A stretch of 64,000 nucleotides of DNA, from assembly GCA_050180235.1 (NCBI GenBank), contig JBFXEJ010000006.1, positions 47,176 to 111,175 on the forward strand. Reading direction: 5' to 3'. The stretch is from JAABRU01 sp050180235 (GTDB taxonomy: Bacteria > Desulfobacterota > Desulfobacteria > Desulfobacterales > Desulfococcaceae). Shown in pieces: positions 8,832-16,738 of the stretch (positions within the stretch are counted from its first letter, which is position 1; every line of letters begins with the position of its first letter). The position numbers and the translations under genes were made by a program. The notes under the pieces are model-generated. The model searched no databases and was not told the DNA's origin. It saw nothing but the letters and a program-made list of their open reading frames with translations.

Positions 8832-9680
8832 TTACCGGGCTTCTTCCAAAACCAGGGATTCCCAGTCTTTGGTTTCAAACCAGTAGTGTTTGCGCTCTTT
8901 CAGCCAGCCGTCAGCCAGCCGGACTGTAATCCAGTTGTTTAAAAAATTCAGGGTGTCCGGATCACCTTTCTGCACGGCAAAACCAATGGGTTCTTTGGTA
9001 AAGGTTTCGGCAATTGGCAGAAAAAGTTTTTCCGGATTCTTAATGGCATGAAAGGCCGGAGTTGGAGCAGAACCGACCACAGCATGGGCTTTGCCGTTGA
9101 GCAGCTCCTGATAGGCCTGTGCCTCATCATCAAACATGCGGTGTGTGGCATTGGGCATGAACTGCTTTGCCGCAGTTGCGGCAGTGGAACCCAGACGGGA
9201 CGCGATGGTTACGTCCGCTTTGCTGAAATCTGCAAGCGTGCTGAATCCTTTTGCCAGTTCTTTGTGCGCCACAATGGACATACCGGAATAATCATAGGGA
9301 ATGGTGAAATTGACCTTGAGATTCCGCTGGGGAACAATTCCCATGCCGCCGATGATAACATCAAATTTTCCTGTGAGCATGGCAGGAATGATACCGGCCC
9401 ATTTGGTGGGAACAAACTCCACCTTCACGCCCATATCTTCGGCCAGTTTTTTTGCCACATCAATCTCAAATCCGATGAGTTCACCGTTTTTGTCTTTCAT
9501 GGCCCAGGGAACAAAGGTGGACATGCCCACCTTCAGAACCCCGCGTTTAAGCACCTGTTCCACAGTGCTTTCCGCAGCCAGATCCTGCTGTATTTTTCCG
9601 GCAGAGCAGATTCCGTTCAGACTCACAAGCACTGCAATCACAACTGCAAGGGACAAGACAGAAAACCGTTTCTTCTTCAA
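8832..9680 (-). CDS. Periplasmic amino acid-binding protein of ABC transporter
   Basis: A protein of 282 residues with a signal peptide (MKKKRF, then a hydrophobic stretch ending near GICSAGK). The mature part is a family-3 solute-binding protein: RGVLKVGMSTFVPWAMKD, GFEIDVAKKLAEDMGVKVEFVPTKW and PAMLTGKFDVIIGGMGI are the classic lobe I motifs, with the conserved acidic GFEIDV that contacts the amino group of ligands. It is the first gene of the permease operon and is preceded by a 425-bp non-coding stretch that probably holds the promoter. The substrate is a polar amino acid of unknown identity. Confidence 0.9.
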   Translation of the reverse strand: MKKKRFSVLSLAVVIAVLVSLNGICSAGKIQQDLAAESTVEQVLKRGVLKVGMSTFVPWAMKDKNGELIGFEIDVAKKLAEDMGVKVEFVPTKWAGIIPAMLTGKFDVIIGGMGIVPQRNLKVNFTIPYDYSGMSIVAHKELAKGFSTLADFSKADVTIASRLGSTAATAAKQFMPNATHRMFDDEAQAYQELLNGKAHAVVGSAPTPAFHAIKNPEKLFLPIAETFTKEPIGFAVQKGDPDTLNFLNNWITVRLADGWLKERKHYWFETKDWESLVLEEAR

Positions 9681-9724
9681 ATCATTCTCCTTTTGTTAAA
9701 GTTTCAGGTCAGGGTTGATAACTA

Positions 9725-9820
9725 AGGTGATTTATTAAAATAAATATCCCGGTTCAGTTCACAGGCACAAGCTGGAAGCTTTTGCTGCTTTGATGGGATA
9801 TTTTTTTCTGTAAATCACCT
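9725..9820. repeat. ~96-bp palindromic MITE-like repeat (AGGTGATTT family), copy A
   Basis: The element begins AGGTGATTT and ends AAATCACCT, giving terminal inverted repeats. The interior has GCTGGAAGCTTTTG and GGTTCAGTTCACAGG, shared with copies at 29517-29619 (inverted) and 42202-42304. It fills most of the first part of the 425-bp gap upstream of the binding-protein gene. Confidence 0.8.
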
Positions 9821-9857
9821 AAGTCAGCATAAATTTTCGGGTATAAAATTTTTCCAG

Positions 9858-9886
9858 CAATCCGGTTTTCCAGAAAAACCGGATTG
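9858..9886. terminator. Bidirectional hairpin, likely terminator
   Basis: CAATCCGGTTTT and AAAACCGGATTG form a near-perfect stem followed by TTTT on the plus strand. It lies in the gap between two minus-strand genes. Nothing else recognisable is seen in the remainder of this AT-rich gap (9890-10109). Confidence 0.5.
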
Positions 9887-10109
9887 TTTTAATACACGAA
9901 AAATTTCGTTTGCCTATTATGCTGCTGCGGACAGATCCGAAATCCGCCGCAATTGTCAGAAAAAAATTTTATCATCTTTTTCCCATTTACTCAAGCAATA
10001 TCCGTCCGGCATGAATCAAATCTGCCATTTTTTCCGGAACCGGGAAGCAGACAAATTTGACTGATTGATATTATTGCAAAAAAAATAAAAATCAGTATAC
10101 AGAATGAAT

Positions 10110-12404
10110 TTACGGGGAATCCGCATTGCTGTCTTCCGGGCTGACCGGTTCCTGATTAATGATTTCAATCCGCTCTGCATTCTGAAATCCTCTGGGCAGT
10201 TTTCTGCCTCTGCGGCCCCGTTCGCCCATGAATTCTGACAGACTGTCTCCGCTCAGGCGCATGCTCCGTTTTCCCGCGTGAATCAGCACAGTTGCATCAG
10301 GCGGCAGAGCAGTCATGAGTTTGACGTATTCCAGACGTTTTTTCACTTTTTCAGGTGAAATCTGCATGATTTTGTTGCCCTTGCCTTTGGGCAGTTCCGG
10401 CAATGCAGAAACCGGAATAATCAGCATATGGCCTTCGGTGCTGAGGGAAAGCAGCAGTTCTTGTTCCGGATTATGCAGCAGCAGGGGAAGCAGCGGTTCG
10501 GCTCCTTCCGGCACAGTCAGCAGGGCTTTTCCTTTGGTGTTTTTGGTGATAAGATTGGAAAATTCCGTGACAAAACCGTAACCCGCATCACTGGCAAACA
10601 GAATCTTCTGCTCCGGTTCTGCCATGAGAACCGAGATAAAACGGACTTCTTCCGGAATACTCAGGCGTCCGCTCAGAGGTTCGCCCTGTCCCCGTGCCGA
10701 GGGAAGTTCATGCGCAGGCAGCGCATAAGTGCGTCCTGCGGTGTCAAAAAACACGGCAGACTGTGTACTTTTTCCATTGACAGCACAGAGAAACGCATCT
10801 CCGGCCTTGTAACTCAGGGAGGCAGGGTCAATATTATGACCTTTGGCAGCCCGTACCCATCCGCCTTCGGACAGAATCACTGTGACCAGTTCAGCAGGCG
10901 TGAGATCCGTTTTTTTCATGGCCTTTGCCTCTTCCCGGACAACAATACGGGTTCTGCGTTCATCCCCGTATTTTGCGGCATCGTCCCGGAGTTCTTTTTT
11001 GATCAGACTTTTCAGACGCAGTTCTGAACCCAGAATTTTTCTGATCTGGTCCCCCTCTTTTTCCAACTCCTGCTTTTCCCCGCGCAGTTTTATCTCTTCC
11101 AATGTTGCCAGTTGGCGCAGACGGATTTGCAGAATGGCATCAGCCTGCAGTTCACTCAGATCAAATTTCTGCATCAGCACAGCTTTGGGCTCATCGCTTT
11201 CCCGGATAATGCGGATCACTTCATCCAGATGCACATAGGCCGTAAGCAGTCCTTCCAGCAGATGAACACGTTCTTCAATCTTGCTCAGCCGGAATTCCAG
11301 CCGCCGCGTCACAGTCTGTCTGCGGAACAGGAGCCACTGGTTCAGCATTTCCGCCAGTCCCAAACTTTGGGGTTTGCGGTTAAGACCAATGACATTCATA
11401 TTCACCCGAAGTGTTTTTTCCAAATCCGTAGTAGCGAGCAGATGACTCATCAGCGCATCCCTGTCCACGCGATTGGATTTGGGTGTGATAAGAATGCGCA
11501 CAGGTTCATCCTGATCCGAGAGATCCCGTATATCTGAGATAAGAGGCAGTTTTTTTTCAGCCATCTGTGCTGCAATCTGCTCAATGATTTTTTCCGGAGA
11601 CACCTGATACGGCAGCGCAGTGATAACAATATCCCCGTTTTCCGTTTCATACACAGCCCGCATCCGAATCCCTCCCTGACCCGTGCGGTACATACTGATA
11701 ATTTCCTCTTTGGGAGTGATAATTTCCGCTCCTGTCGGGAAATCCGGGCCATGCACAATTTCACAGATTTCCTCAATGCTGGCCTGTGGATGATCTGTCA
11801 GATAAATGCAGGCATCTGCAATTTCTTTCAGATTATGGGGCGGAATATCCGTTGCCATGCCCACTGCAATTCCAGTGGTTCCATTGAGGAGGATATTGGG
11901 CAGCCGGGCAGGCAAAGTGTCCGGTTCTTTGAGCGTACCGTCAAAATTGGGAATCCAGTTCACAGTTCCCATTGCCAGTTCAGACAGAAAAATATCCGAA
12001 TATGGGGAAAGCCGGGCCTCGGTATAGCGCATGGCTGCGAATTCTTTGGGAGAAGCCACAGAACCCCAGTTGCCCTGACCGTCAATCAGGGAATAGCGGT
12101 AGGAAAAATTCTGGGCCATCAATACCATTGCTTCGTAACACGCGCTGTCGCCGTGGGGATGGTATTTGCCCAGCACATCGCCCACTGTGCGCGCAGATTT
12201 TTTGTGCTTGGCTGTATTGCGCAGACCCAGTTCACTCATGGCATACACAATGCGGCGCTGCACAGGTTTGAGCCCGTCACCGATAAAAGGCAGCGCACGA
12301 TCAGTTACCACATACATGGCATAATTCAGATACGAAGGCCGGACAAAATCCCCCAGCGGAACCTGTTCAATCCCTTCGTAGGAAATGATTTCATTGTCAA
12401 ACAT
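10110..12404 (-). CDS. parC: DNA topoisomerase IV subunit A
   Basis: A protein of 764 residues. The start at 12404 (MFDNEIISYEG) has a good GGAG site eight bases upstream; longer in-frame starts lack one and run into a repeat. The breakage-reunion domain contains GLKPVQRRIVYAM, HPHGDSACYEAMV (positions equivalent to the quinolone-resistance region: S87 and E91) and AAMRYTEARL with the catalytic tyrosine at 127. ParC rather than GyrA is indicated by LIDGQGNWGSVASPKEFAAM, WIPNFDGTLKEPDTLPARLPN and a C-terminal half with SARGQGEPLSGRLSI, ASDAGYGF and SKGKGNK-type blades instead of a GyrA box. Topoisomerase IV decatenates daughter chromosomes with ParE, which is not in the window. Confidence 0.95.
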   Translation of the reverse strand: MFDNEIISYEGIEQVPLGDFVRPSYLNYAMYVVTDRALPFIGDGLKPVQRRIVYAMSELGLRNTAKHKKSARTVGDVLGKYHPHGDSACYEAMVLMAQNFSYRYSLIDGQGNWGSVASPKEFAAMRYTEARLSPYSDIFLSELAMGTVNWIPNFDGTLKEPDTLPARLPNILLNGTTGIAVGMATDIPPHNLKEIADACIYLTDHPQASIEEICEIVHGPDFPTGAEIITPKEEIISMYRTGQGGIRMRAVYETENGDIVITALPYQVSPEKIIEQIAAQMAEKKLPLISDIRDLSDQDEPVRILITPKSNRVDRDALMSHLLATTDLEKTLRVNMNVIGLNRKPQSLGLAEMLNQWLLFRRQTVTRRLEFRLSKIEERVHLLEGLLTAYVHLDEVIRIIRESDEPKAVLMQKFDLSELQADAILQIRLRQLATLEEIKLRGEKQELEKEGDQIRKILGSELRLKSLIKKELRDDAAKYGDERRTRIVVREEAKAMKKTDLTPAELVTVILSEGGWVRAAKGHNIDPASLSYKAGDAFLCAVNGKSTQSAVFFDTAGRTYALPAHELPSARGQGEPLSGRLSIPEEVRFISVLMAEPEQKILFASDAGYGFVTEFSNLITKNTKGKALLTVPEGAEPLLPLLLHNPEQELLLSLSTEGHMLIIPVSALPELPKGKGNKIMQISPEKVKKRLEYVKLMTALPPDATVLIHAGKRSMRLSGDSLSEFMGERGRRGRKLPRGFQNAERIEIINQEPVSPEDSNADSP

Positions 12405-12532
12405 TTGTGTTTTCTCCGTGTGAATATTTTTTCCGGGAATCAAAGCCGGAATATTGCAGATTTGGCAGAAACCTTTGTGCCATGCGGTTAATGCCGATTC
12501 GCTATTGGTTTTATACAATACAGAATGCAAAT

Positions 12533-12628
12533 CCGGAGGAGTGCAAAAATTAAGCGGAGCGGTTTTTTGCACAAACGGAACTGCGGAAAAACTGACAATA
12601 TCGGATCAAACCAATGGGGAATCGCTAT
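12533..12628. repeat. ~96-bp repeat with GTGCAAAAA/TTTTTTGCAC hairpin, copy 1
   Basis: The element begins CCGGAGGAGTGCAAAAATTA and contains an inverted repeat (GTGCAAAAA with TTTTTTGCAC, 12541-12572), then continues through CTGACAATATCGGATCAAAC to ATCGCTAT. It is about 90 percent identical by eye to 58843-58938. A shorter copy with only the hairpin is at 25470-25506. It lies immediately upstream of parC and abuts a possible integrase remnant. Confidence 0.8.
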
Positions 12629-12698
12629 GATACCGGACGGATGCCCATCTCAGAATATTTTCAAAGTCAGCCTGAATTTTTTCAGGAACGGCAAGCAT
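12606..12698 (-). pseudogene. Possible N-terminal remnant of an integron integrase
   Basis: A 30-codon frame beginning MLAVPEKIQADFENIL. From memory, this opening resembles the first residues of environmental integron integrases, which begin with a similar PEKI--F motif. The frame then runs into the repeat ending at 12628 and stops. Its position and orientation are what is expected of intI: minus strand, diverging from the plus-strand cassettes that begin near 13003. Only about 20 residues carry signal, so this is a weak assignment. The AT-rich stretch 12700-13000 shows nothing else convincing. Confidence 0.3.
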
Positions 12699-13002
12699 GA
12701 TATTATCCTAATCTTTATAATATTACAATTTGTTATGTTATGTAATTGATGCATAAATTATGCCATATTGTGGAAATAAAATCAAGAATAATTTTTCAGA
12801 TGCTGGTGATGAAAAAAATATTTTTATATTTCAGAATATTAAATTCTTTTTTAAAAAACATATTTTTTCTGAACCGGAATAAGCATATTTTTGTTGACTT
12901 CTGTTTTGTGATTATGGTAAAAAAATATTATAGATTTACAGATCAGGATAATATGCAGTATGGGATGTTATCGTGATCTGTATAATAACTGGTTAGCGCA
13001 GT

Positions 13003-13009
13003 GTTAGGC
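13003..13009 (+). other. Integron core-site-like GTTAGGC at the left end of the cassette row
   Basis: The heptamer matches the GTTRRRY core cleaved by integron integrases. A short upstream AACTG/CAGT pairing is visible but no full attC. It could be an attI-like site or the remains of an attC. It lies 80 bp before the first cassette gene. Confidence 0.4.
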
Positions 13010-13088
13010 TTTAAAAAGATAGGTTGCCCTTATGAATTCACTGTGTATAAGTCAAGGGAAAATTTTACAACAGGAGGAGGGTATTATT

Positions 13089-13994
13089 ATGAAGAAGTTG
13101 GTTACTATTGCAATTTTAGCAGGGTTACTATTTGGGTGTGCTGGACAGACTTTGAATGCAGATAGACAGATGAATGCAGATAGACAGATGAAGGAAAAGG
13201 CTATCTTTGAGGAGGCAAAGAAAGAGGATAACAAATATCTTGAAAAATACCCGTATGGATGTGGAGATGTCTTATCGACAAGGGAAGTTATAAGCCGTTA
13301 TAACAAATATCTTGAGGAATATCCATCTGGAATGTATAAGCGTGAATCACAAGATAGGATAGACCAAATAATTGAAGAGATAGCTTGGGAAAATGCTAAA
13401 AAAGGGAATACAGTGTCAAGCTATGAAAAATACCTGAAGCAATACTCTAATGGTAAATATGTATCTGAAGCAAATGAATTTCTGATGTGGGTGAGAAGGG
13501 AAAAAATGGAAGATATGATAAAACTTCTTCTTACCACACCGACAGAATTTTTGGTATTCTGTCAAGATGGTGGTACGGGTGGTAGTATTATAAATATTTA
13601 TGCTTCAACTTTCCGATCAATACTTGGCGATACAAATGCGACTCTCGACACAGATTCCCATTTATGCGGTGATATTATTTACGCGAAGTCTGACGGAAAA
13701 AACATTGAGATACGCAGTACATTTGTACATTTACGATTCGATTCTATTGTTTGCGAGCCATTATTTACCGAAGATGGTGAATATCAGTGCCGTCAGGGAT
13801 ATCTGAAATTTAATGATAAACCTGAATATTCTTGGGATAAGGACGGCTATCAATATTATCAGATAGCAACACTTGATTTTGGAAATATTGAAAATATAAT
13901 ACTGATAAAATTGCCCCGTAATGTTGATGCTTTTAAAGAGCAATTACGAAAACATGGATTAAGCAAGTGGGCATCCTATTTTTTAAACAGGTAA
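13089..13994 (+). CDS. Predicted lipoprotein with TPR-like repeats (cassette gene)
   Basis: A protein of 301 residues. The ATG at 13089 has a strong GGAGGAGGG site, and the product starts MKKLVTIAILAGLLFGCAG, a lipoprotein signal with lipobox LFGC. Residues NADRQM are duplicated in tandem by an exact 18-bp direct repeat just after the lipobox. Two or three helical repeats of the form YLEEYPSGMYKRES and YLKQYSNGKYVSEA follow, similar to the tetratricopeptide-like repeats found in outer-membrane assembly and scaffold proteins. The C-terminal half is not recognised. The base composition is clearly AT-richer than in parC or dxr, in line with the cassette location. Confidence 0.7.
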   Translation: MKKLVTIAILAGLLFGCAGQTLNADRQMNADRQMKEKAIFEEAKKEDNKYLEKYPYGCGDVLSTREVISRYNKYLEEYPSGMYKRESQDRIDQIIEEIAWENAKKGNTVSSYEKYLKQYSNGKYVSEANEFLMWVRREKMEDMIKLLLTTPTEFLVFCQDGGTGGSIINIYASTFRSILGDTNATLDTDSHLCGDIIYAKSDGKNIEIRSTFVHLRFDSIVCEPLFTEDGEYQCRQGYLKFNDKPEYSWDKDGYQYYQIATLDFGNIENIILIKLPRNVDAFKEQLRKHGLSKWASYFLNR

Positions 13995-14054
13995 AAATGA
14001 TGAATCCGTAAAAAGTCCTTTTTTAAAATTTGTGTATAATGAAATCAGTAAGTA

Positions 14055-14138
14055 GGGTGGGTGTGGCGCAAGCGAAACCCACCATTTTTTGAGAATTTTC
14101 AAATCCCAATGGTGGGTTACGCTCCTCTGCACCCACCC
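14055..14138. repeat. Palindromic GGTGGGTT repeat
   Basis: Outer arms GGGTGGGTG and CACCCACCC and inner arms AACCCACCATT and AATGGTGGGTT enclose a short AT-rich loop. The element lies between two cassette genes. Such GGGTGGGT-type hairpins are frequent near TA genes in several phyla; the function is unknown. Confidence 0.7.
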
Positions 14139-14243
14139 TGCACAACTGCACAACTGTCGCTTGCCTAAGGTGGGTTAAGAGTTATCAAACCTGAAAAGAG
14201 TTTTAGTACTAAAATAAATTGGCAAAGAAAGTAGGAAAATACT

Positions 14244-14480
14244 ATGATTTCTGTGAGTATAGATGTTATTAAACAAGATTTGTTTTATTATCTCAAACAA
14301 ATAGATGTTGGTGAAACGCTTCTTATTCTACAAGAAGATAAACCGATAGCAGAACTGAAACCGGTTTCAGATTCAAAAACACTGCGTCCGTTTGGGTTAT
14401 GCGAGGGAGAGTTTACTGTGCCGGATGACTTTGATGAGCCATTGCCGGAGAATATAATTAAGGAATTTGAGGGACAATGA
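14244..14480 (+). CDS. Type II antitoxin, Phd/YefM-like
   Basis: A protein of 78 residues with an AGGA site upstream. The N-terminal half (MISVSIDVIKQDLFYYLKQIDVGETLLILQEDKPIAEL, split here by its fold) has the shape of Phd/YefM DNA-binding antitoxins, with the family pattern of a strand, a helix and the closing KPIAEL. The last bases overlap the PIN gene in an ATGA junction, the usual antitoxin-first order. It should neutralise the downstream nuclease and autorepress the pair. Confidence 0.8.
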   Translation: MISVSIDVIKQDLFYYLKQIDVGETLLILQEDKPIAELKPVSDSKTLRPFGLCEGEFTVPDDFDEPLPENIIKEFEGQ

Positions 14481-14863
14481 AACTTTTGTTAGATACACAT
14501 GTTTTCCTTTGGTATATCAGCAAAGACAACCGTTTGCCAAATGCAATGCTTGAAAATATTCGAAATCATAGCAATGAAGTCTTTTTAAGTGTTGTATCTG
14601 TATGGGAGACAACTATCAAATATCAGATTGGGAAAATACAGTTACCTCAAAGCCCTGAGATATATTTGCCAATCCAACGAAAACGTCATTCAATTTCAAG
14701 TTTGGCTTTGGATGAATCAAGTGTCTGTCATCTTTTAAAGTTACCTTCCATACACCGTGATCCTTTTGACCGAATACTTATTTGTCAGGCAATAGAACAT
14801 GGATTAACAATTGCAACAGTTGATAATGCAATCAAATCTTATGCTGTTAAGACTTTGAAATAA
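14477..14863 (+). CDS. PIN-domain toxin (VapC-like ribonuclease)
   Basis: A protein of 128 residues. PIN-domain acidic residues are visible in LLLDTHVFLWY (D6), in VVSVWETTIKYQIGK (E) and in the C-terminal HRDPFDRILICQA and TIATVDNAI motifs. This belongs to the subfamily found with Phd-like antitoxins. It probably cleaves a tRNA or rRNA when free. The whole TA pair is followed eight bases later by an attC-like site, so the pair appears to be one integron cassette. Confidence 0.85.
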   Translation: MKLLLDTHVFLWYISKDNRLPNAMLENIRNHSNEVFLSVVSVWETTIKYQIGKIQLPQSPEIYLPIQRKRHSISSLALDESSVCHLLKLPSIHRDPFDRILICQAIEHGLTIATVDNAIKSYAVKTLK

Positions 14864-14870
14864 TAAAGAA

Positions 14871-14935
14871 ACCTAACTAAGCGTTGCACCGGATAGGGCG
14901 GATAAACCGCCCTGCCGGTGAACTTATCGTTCCGG
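14871..14935 (+). other. attC-like recombination site
   Basis: It begins with ACCTAAC (RYYYAAC consensus), has a central GGGCGG/CCGCCC hairpin and flanking CACCGG/CCGGTG arms with unpaired bases, and ends CGTT. The geometry and the GCACCGGATAGGGCGG motif match the other sites at 16951, 18287 and 43153. The 3' core is imperfect (GTTCCGG). Confidence 0.65.
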
Positions 14936-14941
14936 CTGACA

Positions 14942-15077
14942 AAACCGTCAGGTTGACAACTCCTTAATTTTATGGTAGAATGGGAGGCGTTTTTCTACCG
15001 GATAACTGTGTTATCAGCGGACAGAAAAACGCCTCCCATTCATCGGTTTTTATACGGAGTTGTCAACCTGACGGTTT
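14942..15077. repeat. 136-bp nested palindromic element inserted beside attC
   Basis: The outer 22-bp arms (14942-14963 and 15056-15077) are perfect inverted repeats, and the inner 18-bp arms (14979-14996 and 15023-15040) are also perfect. A further GATAAC/GTTATC pair sits in the loop. There is no coding capacity. It sits between two attC-like segments that share GTTGCACCGGA, as if it had inserted with, or copied, attC sequence. Confidence 0.75.
14953..14981 (+). promoter_or_regulatory. Near-consensus sigma-70 promoter inside the palindromic element
   Basis: TTGACA at 14953-14958 and TAGAAT at 14976-14981 are separated by exactly 17 bp and point into the inner hairpin and on toward the next cassette genes. 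It could drive a short structured RNA, because the inner stem is followed by CGGTTTTT, or it could transcribe downstream cassettes. Confidence 0.5.
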
Positions 15078-15079
15078 GC

Positions 15080-15128
15080 AGTGGAACCCCCGTTGCACCG
15101 GACAAATCTGATGAACTTAAAGTTAGCC
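15080..15128 (+). other. Partial attC-like site
   Basis: CGTTGCACCGGACAAA, then GAACTTAAAGTTAGCC, resembles the arms of the site at 14871 and ends in a GTTAGCC core, but lacks the central GGGCGG hairpin. The central part may have been lost when the adjacent palindrome inserted. Confidence 0.4.
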
Positions 15129-15233
15129 ATCTGCATTTACCATTTGAAAACAGCTATCCCCATCCATAAATAACCAGATATTTTCATTTTGCATCCTTTT
15201 TTTGTCTTATGGCTGAATTAAGTGAGGAAAAAA

Positions 15234-15452
15234 ATGGACATAACTCTTATATCAAATATAACTGAACAGGGTTTGATGATTCCAAAAGAGTGGTTAACTG
15301 GAATTGAAAAAGTGGAACTGTTCAAAAAAAACGGCATTATTACTGTTACTCCAATTCAAAAAAATGATCCGATTTTTCAATTGGGAACAAAACCGGTTTC
15401 CTGCGGAATCACAAACGGTTCAGAAGAACATGACAATTATATCTACGGTTAA
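15234..15452 (+). CDS. Small hypothetical protein, antitoxin-like, orphan
   Basis: A protein of 72 residues from the ATG at 15234, which has a GAGG site; a GTG 12 bases upstream is an alternative. The start MDITLISNITEQGLMIP and the centre VELFKKNGIITVTPI suggest a small beta-rich protein of the AbrB/Phd-like size class often annotated near PIN toxins, but no specific family is certain. No toxin follows directly; the next gene is the antitoxin of another pair. It could be a cassette that lost its partner. Confidence 0.5.
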   Translation: MDITLISNITEQGLMIPKEWLTGIEKVELFKKNGIITVTPIQKNDPIFQLGTKPVSCGITNGSEEHDNYIYG

Positions 15453-15514
15453 ACTGTCAATGTCAATGGTTCGGTAATTTATTTTAACCCTTAAAAAAAG
15501 AAAGGACAGAAAAA

Positions 15515-15727
15515 ATGGAAACGGGCGGATCATTGCTTACAAAAGCATTATCTTTAAAGCCTCATGAACGGTTTCTGTTAATTGATGAACTTATCCGCAG
15601 CCTTGATCATCCGGATACAGCCATTAATGAGATATGGCTGGAAGAAGCCTCAAAACGCTTAAAATTTCACCGGGTGGGAAAGACAAAGGGAATATCATTT
15701 AAGGAAGTGTTTGGAGATAATGTTTAA
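15515..15727 (+). CDS. Antitoxin of ParD/addiction-module type (putative unstable antitoxin)
   Basis: A protein of 70 residues with an AAAGGA site. The pattern ALSLKPHERFLLIDELIRSL followed by IWLEEASKRL matches the short addiction-module antitoxin family that pairs with RelE/ParE toxins. The downstream toxin begins three bases after the stop, so the two are co-transcribed and probably translationally coupled. Confidence 0.85.
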   Translation: METGGSLLTKALSLKPHERFLLIDELIRSLDHPDTAINEIWLEEASKRLKFHRVGKTKGISFKEVFGDNV

Positions 15728-15730
15728 AAA

Positions 15731-16024
15731 ATGAATGCTTTTTTTGATACACTTGCCAAACTGGAATTGGATGATGCAACAGAATACTATGATGCTGAAA
15801 TTCCGGGATTGGGATTAAAATTCAGAGAAGAGGTCAGGCGGGCAGTACTCAGAATTTGTGAATATCCTGAAGCATGGGCAAAAGAAAAAAATGATGTCAG
15901 GAGATATCTTCTTCACAAATTTCCGTACAAAATTCTCTATTCAATTGAAAGTGATTACATATACATTATTGCAGTTGCACATTGTCACAGGAAGCCTGAA
16001 TATTGGATTGAACGAATTTCATAA
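15731..16024 (+). CDS. RelE/ParE-family toxin
   Basis: A protein of 97 residues. The features are typical of ParE/RelE proteins: an N-terminal helix with ELDDATEYYDAEIPGLGLKFREEV, central RICEYPEAW, and the C-terminal strands RRYLLHKFPYKILYSI and YIIAVAHCHRKPEYW. The last motif carries the conserved basic residue and histidines near the active site of the family. The ParE-like helical hairpin suggests a gyrase poison, but RelE-type mRNA cleavage cannot be excluded. Confidence 0.88.
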   Translation: MNAFFDTLAKLELDDATEYYDAEIPGLGLKFREEVRRAVLRICEYPEAWAKEKNDVRRYLLHKFPYKILYSIESDYIYIIAVAHCHRKPEYWIERIS

Positions 16025-16103
16025 AAACTGCCTGATCTGTTGGTGCAGTGAGCAGAACGGACAAAACCTTTTCTTTGCCCAGGCAGTCAAAAGAACATGC
16101 CAG

Positions 16104-16155
16104 CCCCAAAATAAACCGGACGCAAAAAAACGCTCCGGTTATTTTGGGGTTATGC
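16104..16155 (+). other. attC-like hairpin with GTTATGC core
   Basis: CCCCAAAATAAACCGGA pairs with TCCGGTTATTTTGGGG leaving a single unpaired A, a bulge of the kind seen in attC folds, and is followed directly by GTTATGC. The 5' RYYYAAC half is degenerate. Confidence 0.45.
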
Positions 16156-16363
16156 CTCACACCGTTGAGTTGCATTTTTCCCGGAAATGTGATACATGAT
16201 ACACGGGAGAATTTCTGCACGGTATAAGCAGTGTTCCATATATTTTGCGGGATAAAAAAAATGAATTCCCCGGAACAGTCCGGTTTTCTGAAATCTTTTA
16301 TCCCATAAAATTTATGGAACCTTGCTACCCGCCACTGTAGCGGATAATCAGCCGGATTCATAC

Positions 16364-16370
16364 GTTATGC
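16364..16370 (+). other. Integron core-like GTTATGC
   Basis: A GTTATGC heptamer preceded by a small CCGC/GCGG hairpin and located 75 bp before the next cassette gene. It probably marks a degraded attC. The rest of the 420-bp gap between 16025 and 16444 shows no gene. Confidence 0.35.
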
Positions 16371-16444
16371 CGTTTTATGTTTCACAAAATAAGGCGGAGA
16401 TAAGAACCGGGTACATTTATCTGCTTTGAATATCAGGCATAGAC

Positions 16445-16738
16445 ATGAAATTTGAGTGGGATACAGATAAAGAGAAAATCAACATAAAGAAACGTGGAAT
16501 AACATTTGAACAGGCTTCATATGTTTTTGCAGATCCTTTTGCTTTGAGCAGATACGATGATGAACACCCGGAAGACGAAGACAGATGGATATTGATGGGA
16601 AAATCGCTGAGCGAATCCGTTCTTGTTGTTGTGCATACATTCAGAAATGATGACGGCGCAGAGATTGTCAGAATCATCAGTGTCAGAAAAGCGACAAAAA
16701 AAGAGAAACAGGCATATAATAAAAGGTGTCCGAAATGA
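16445..16738 (+). CDS. BrnT-family ribonuclease toxin
   Basis: A protein of 97 residues with the complete BrnT signature: MKFEWDTDKEKINIKKRGI, FEQASYVFADPFAL, the DDEHPEDEDRWILMG segment and the C-terminal IVRIISVRKATKKEKQAY. BrnT toxins adopt a RelE-like fold and cleave RNA. The stop overlaps the start of the antitoxin in an ATGA junction, in the toxin-first order usual for brnTA. Confidence 0.9.
   Translation: MKFEWDTDKEKINIKKRGITFEQASYVFADPFALSRYDDEHPEDEDRWILMGKSLSESVLVVVHTFRNDDGAEIVRIISVRKATKKEKQAYNKRCPK

Noticed and set aside
12746..12976. A 76-codon frame in the AT-rich gap before the cassettes
   Set aside because: Its composition is what random AT-rich DNA gives; there is no ribosome site and no similarity recognised.
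13003..13009. The GTTAGGC heptamer as a proven attI site
   Set aside because: Only the core heptamer is present and attI sites have little consensus; it is listed as a core-like site only.
14972..15169. A 65-codon frame in the nested palindrome
   Set aside because: It reads through both arms of a perfect inverted repeat and has no protein-like character.
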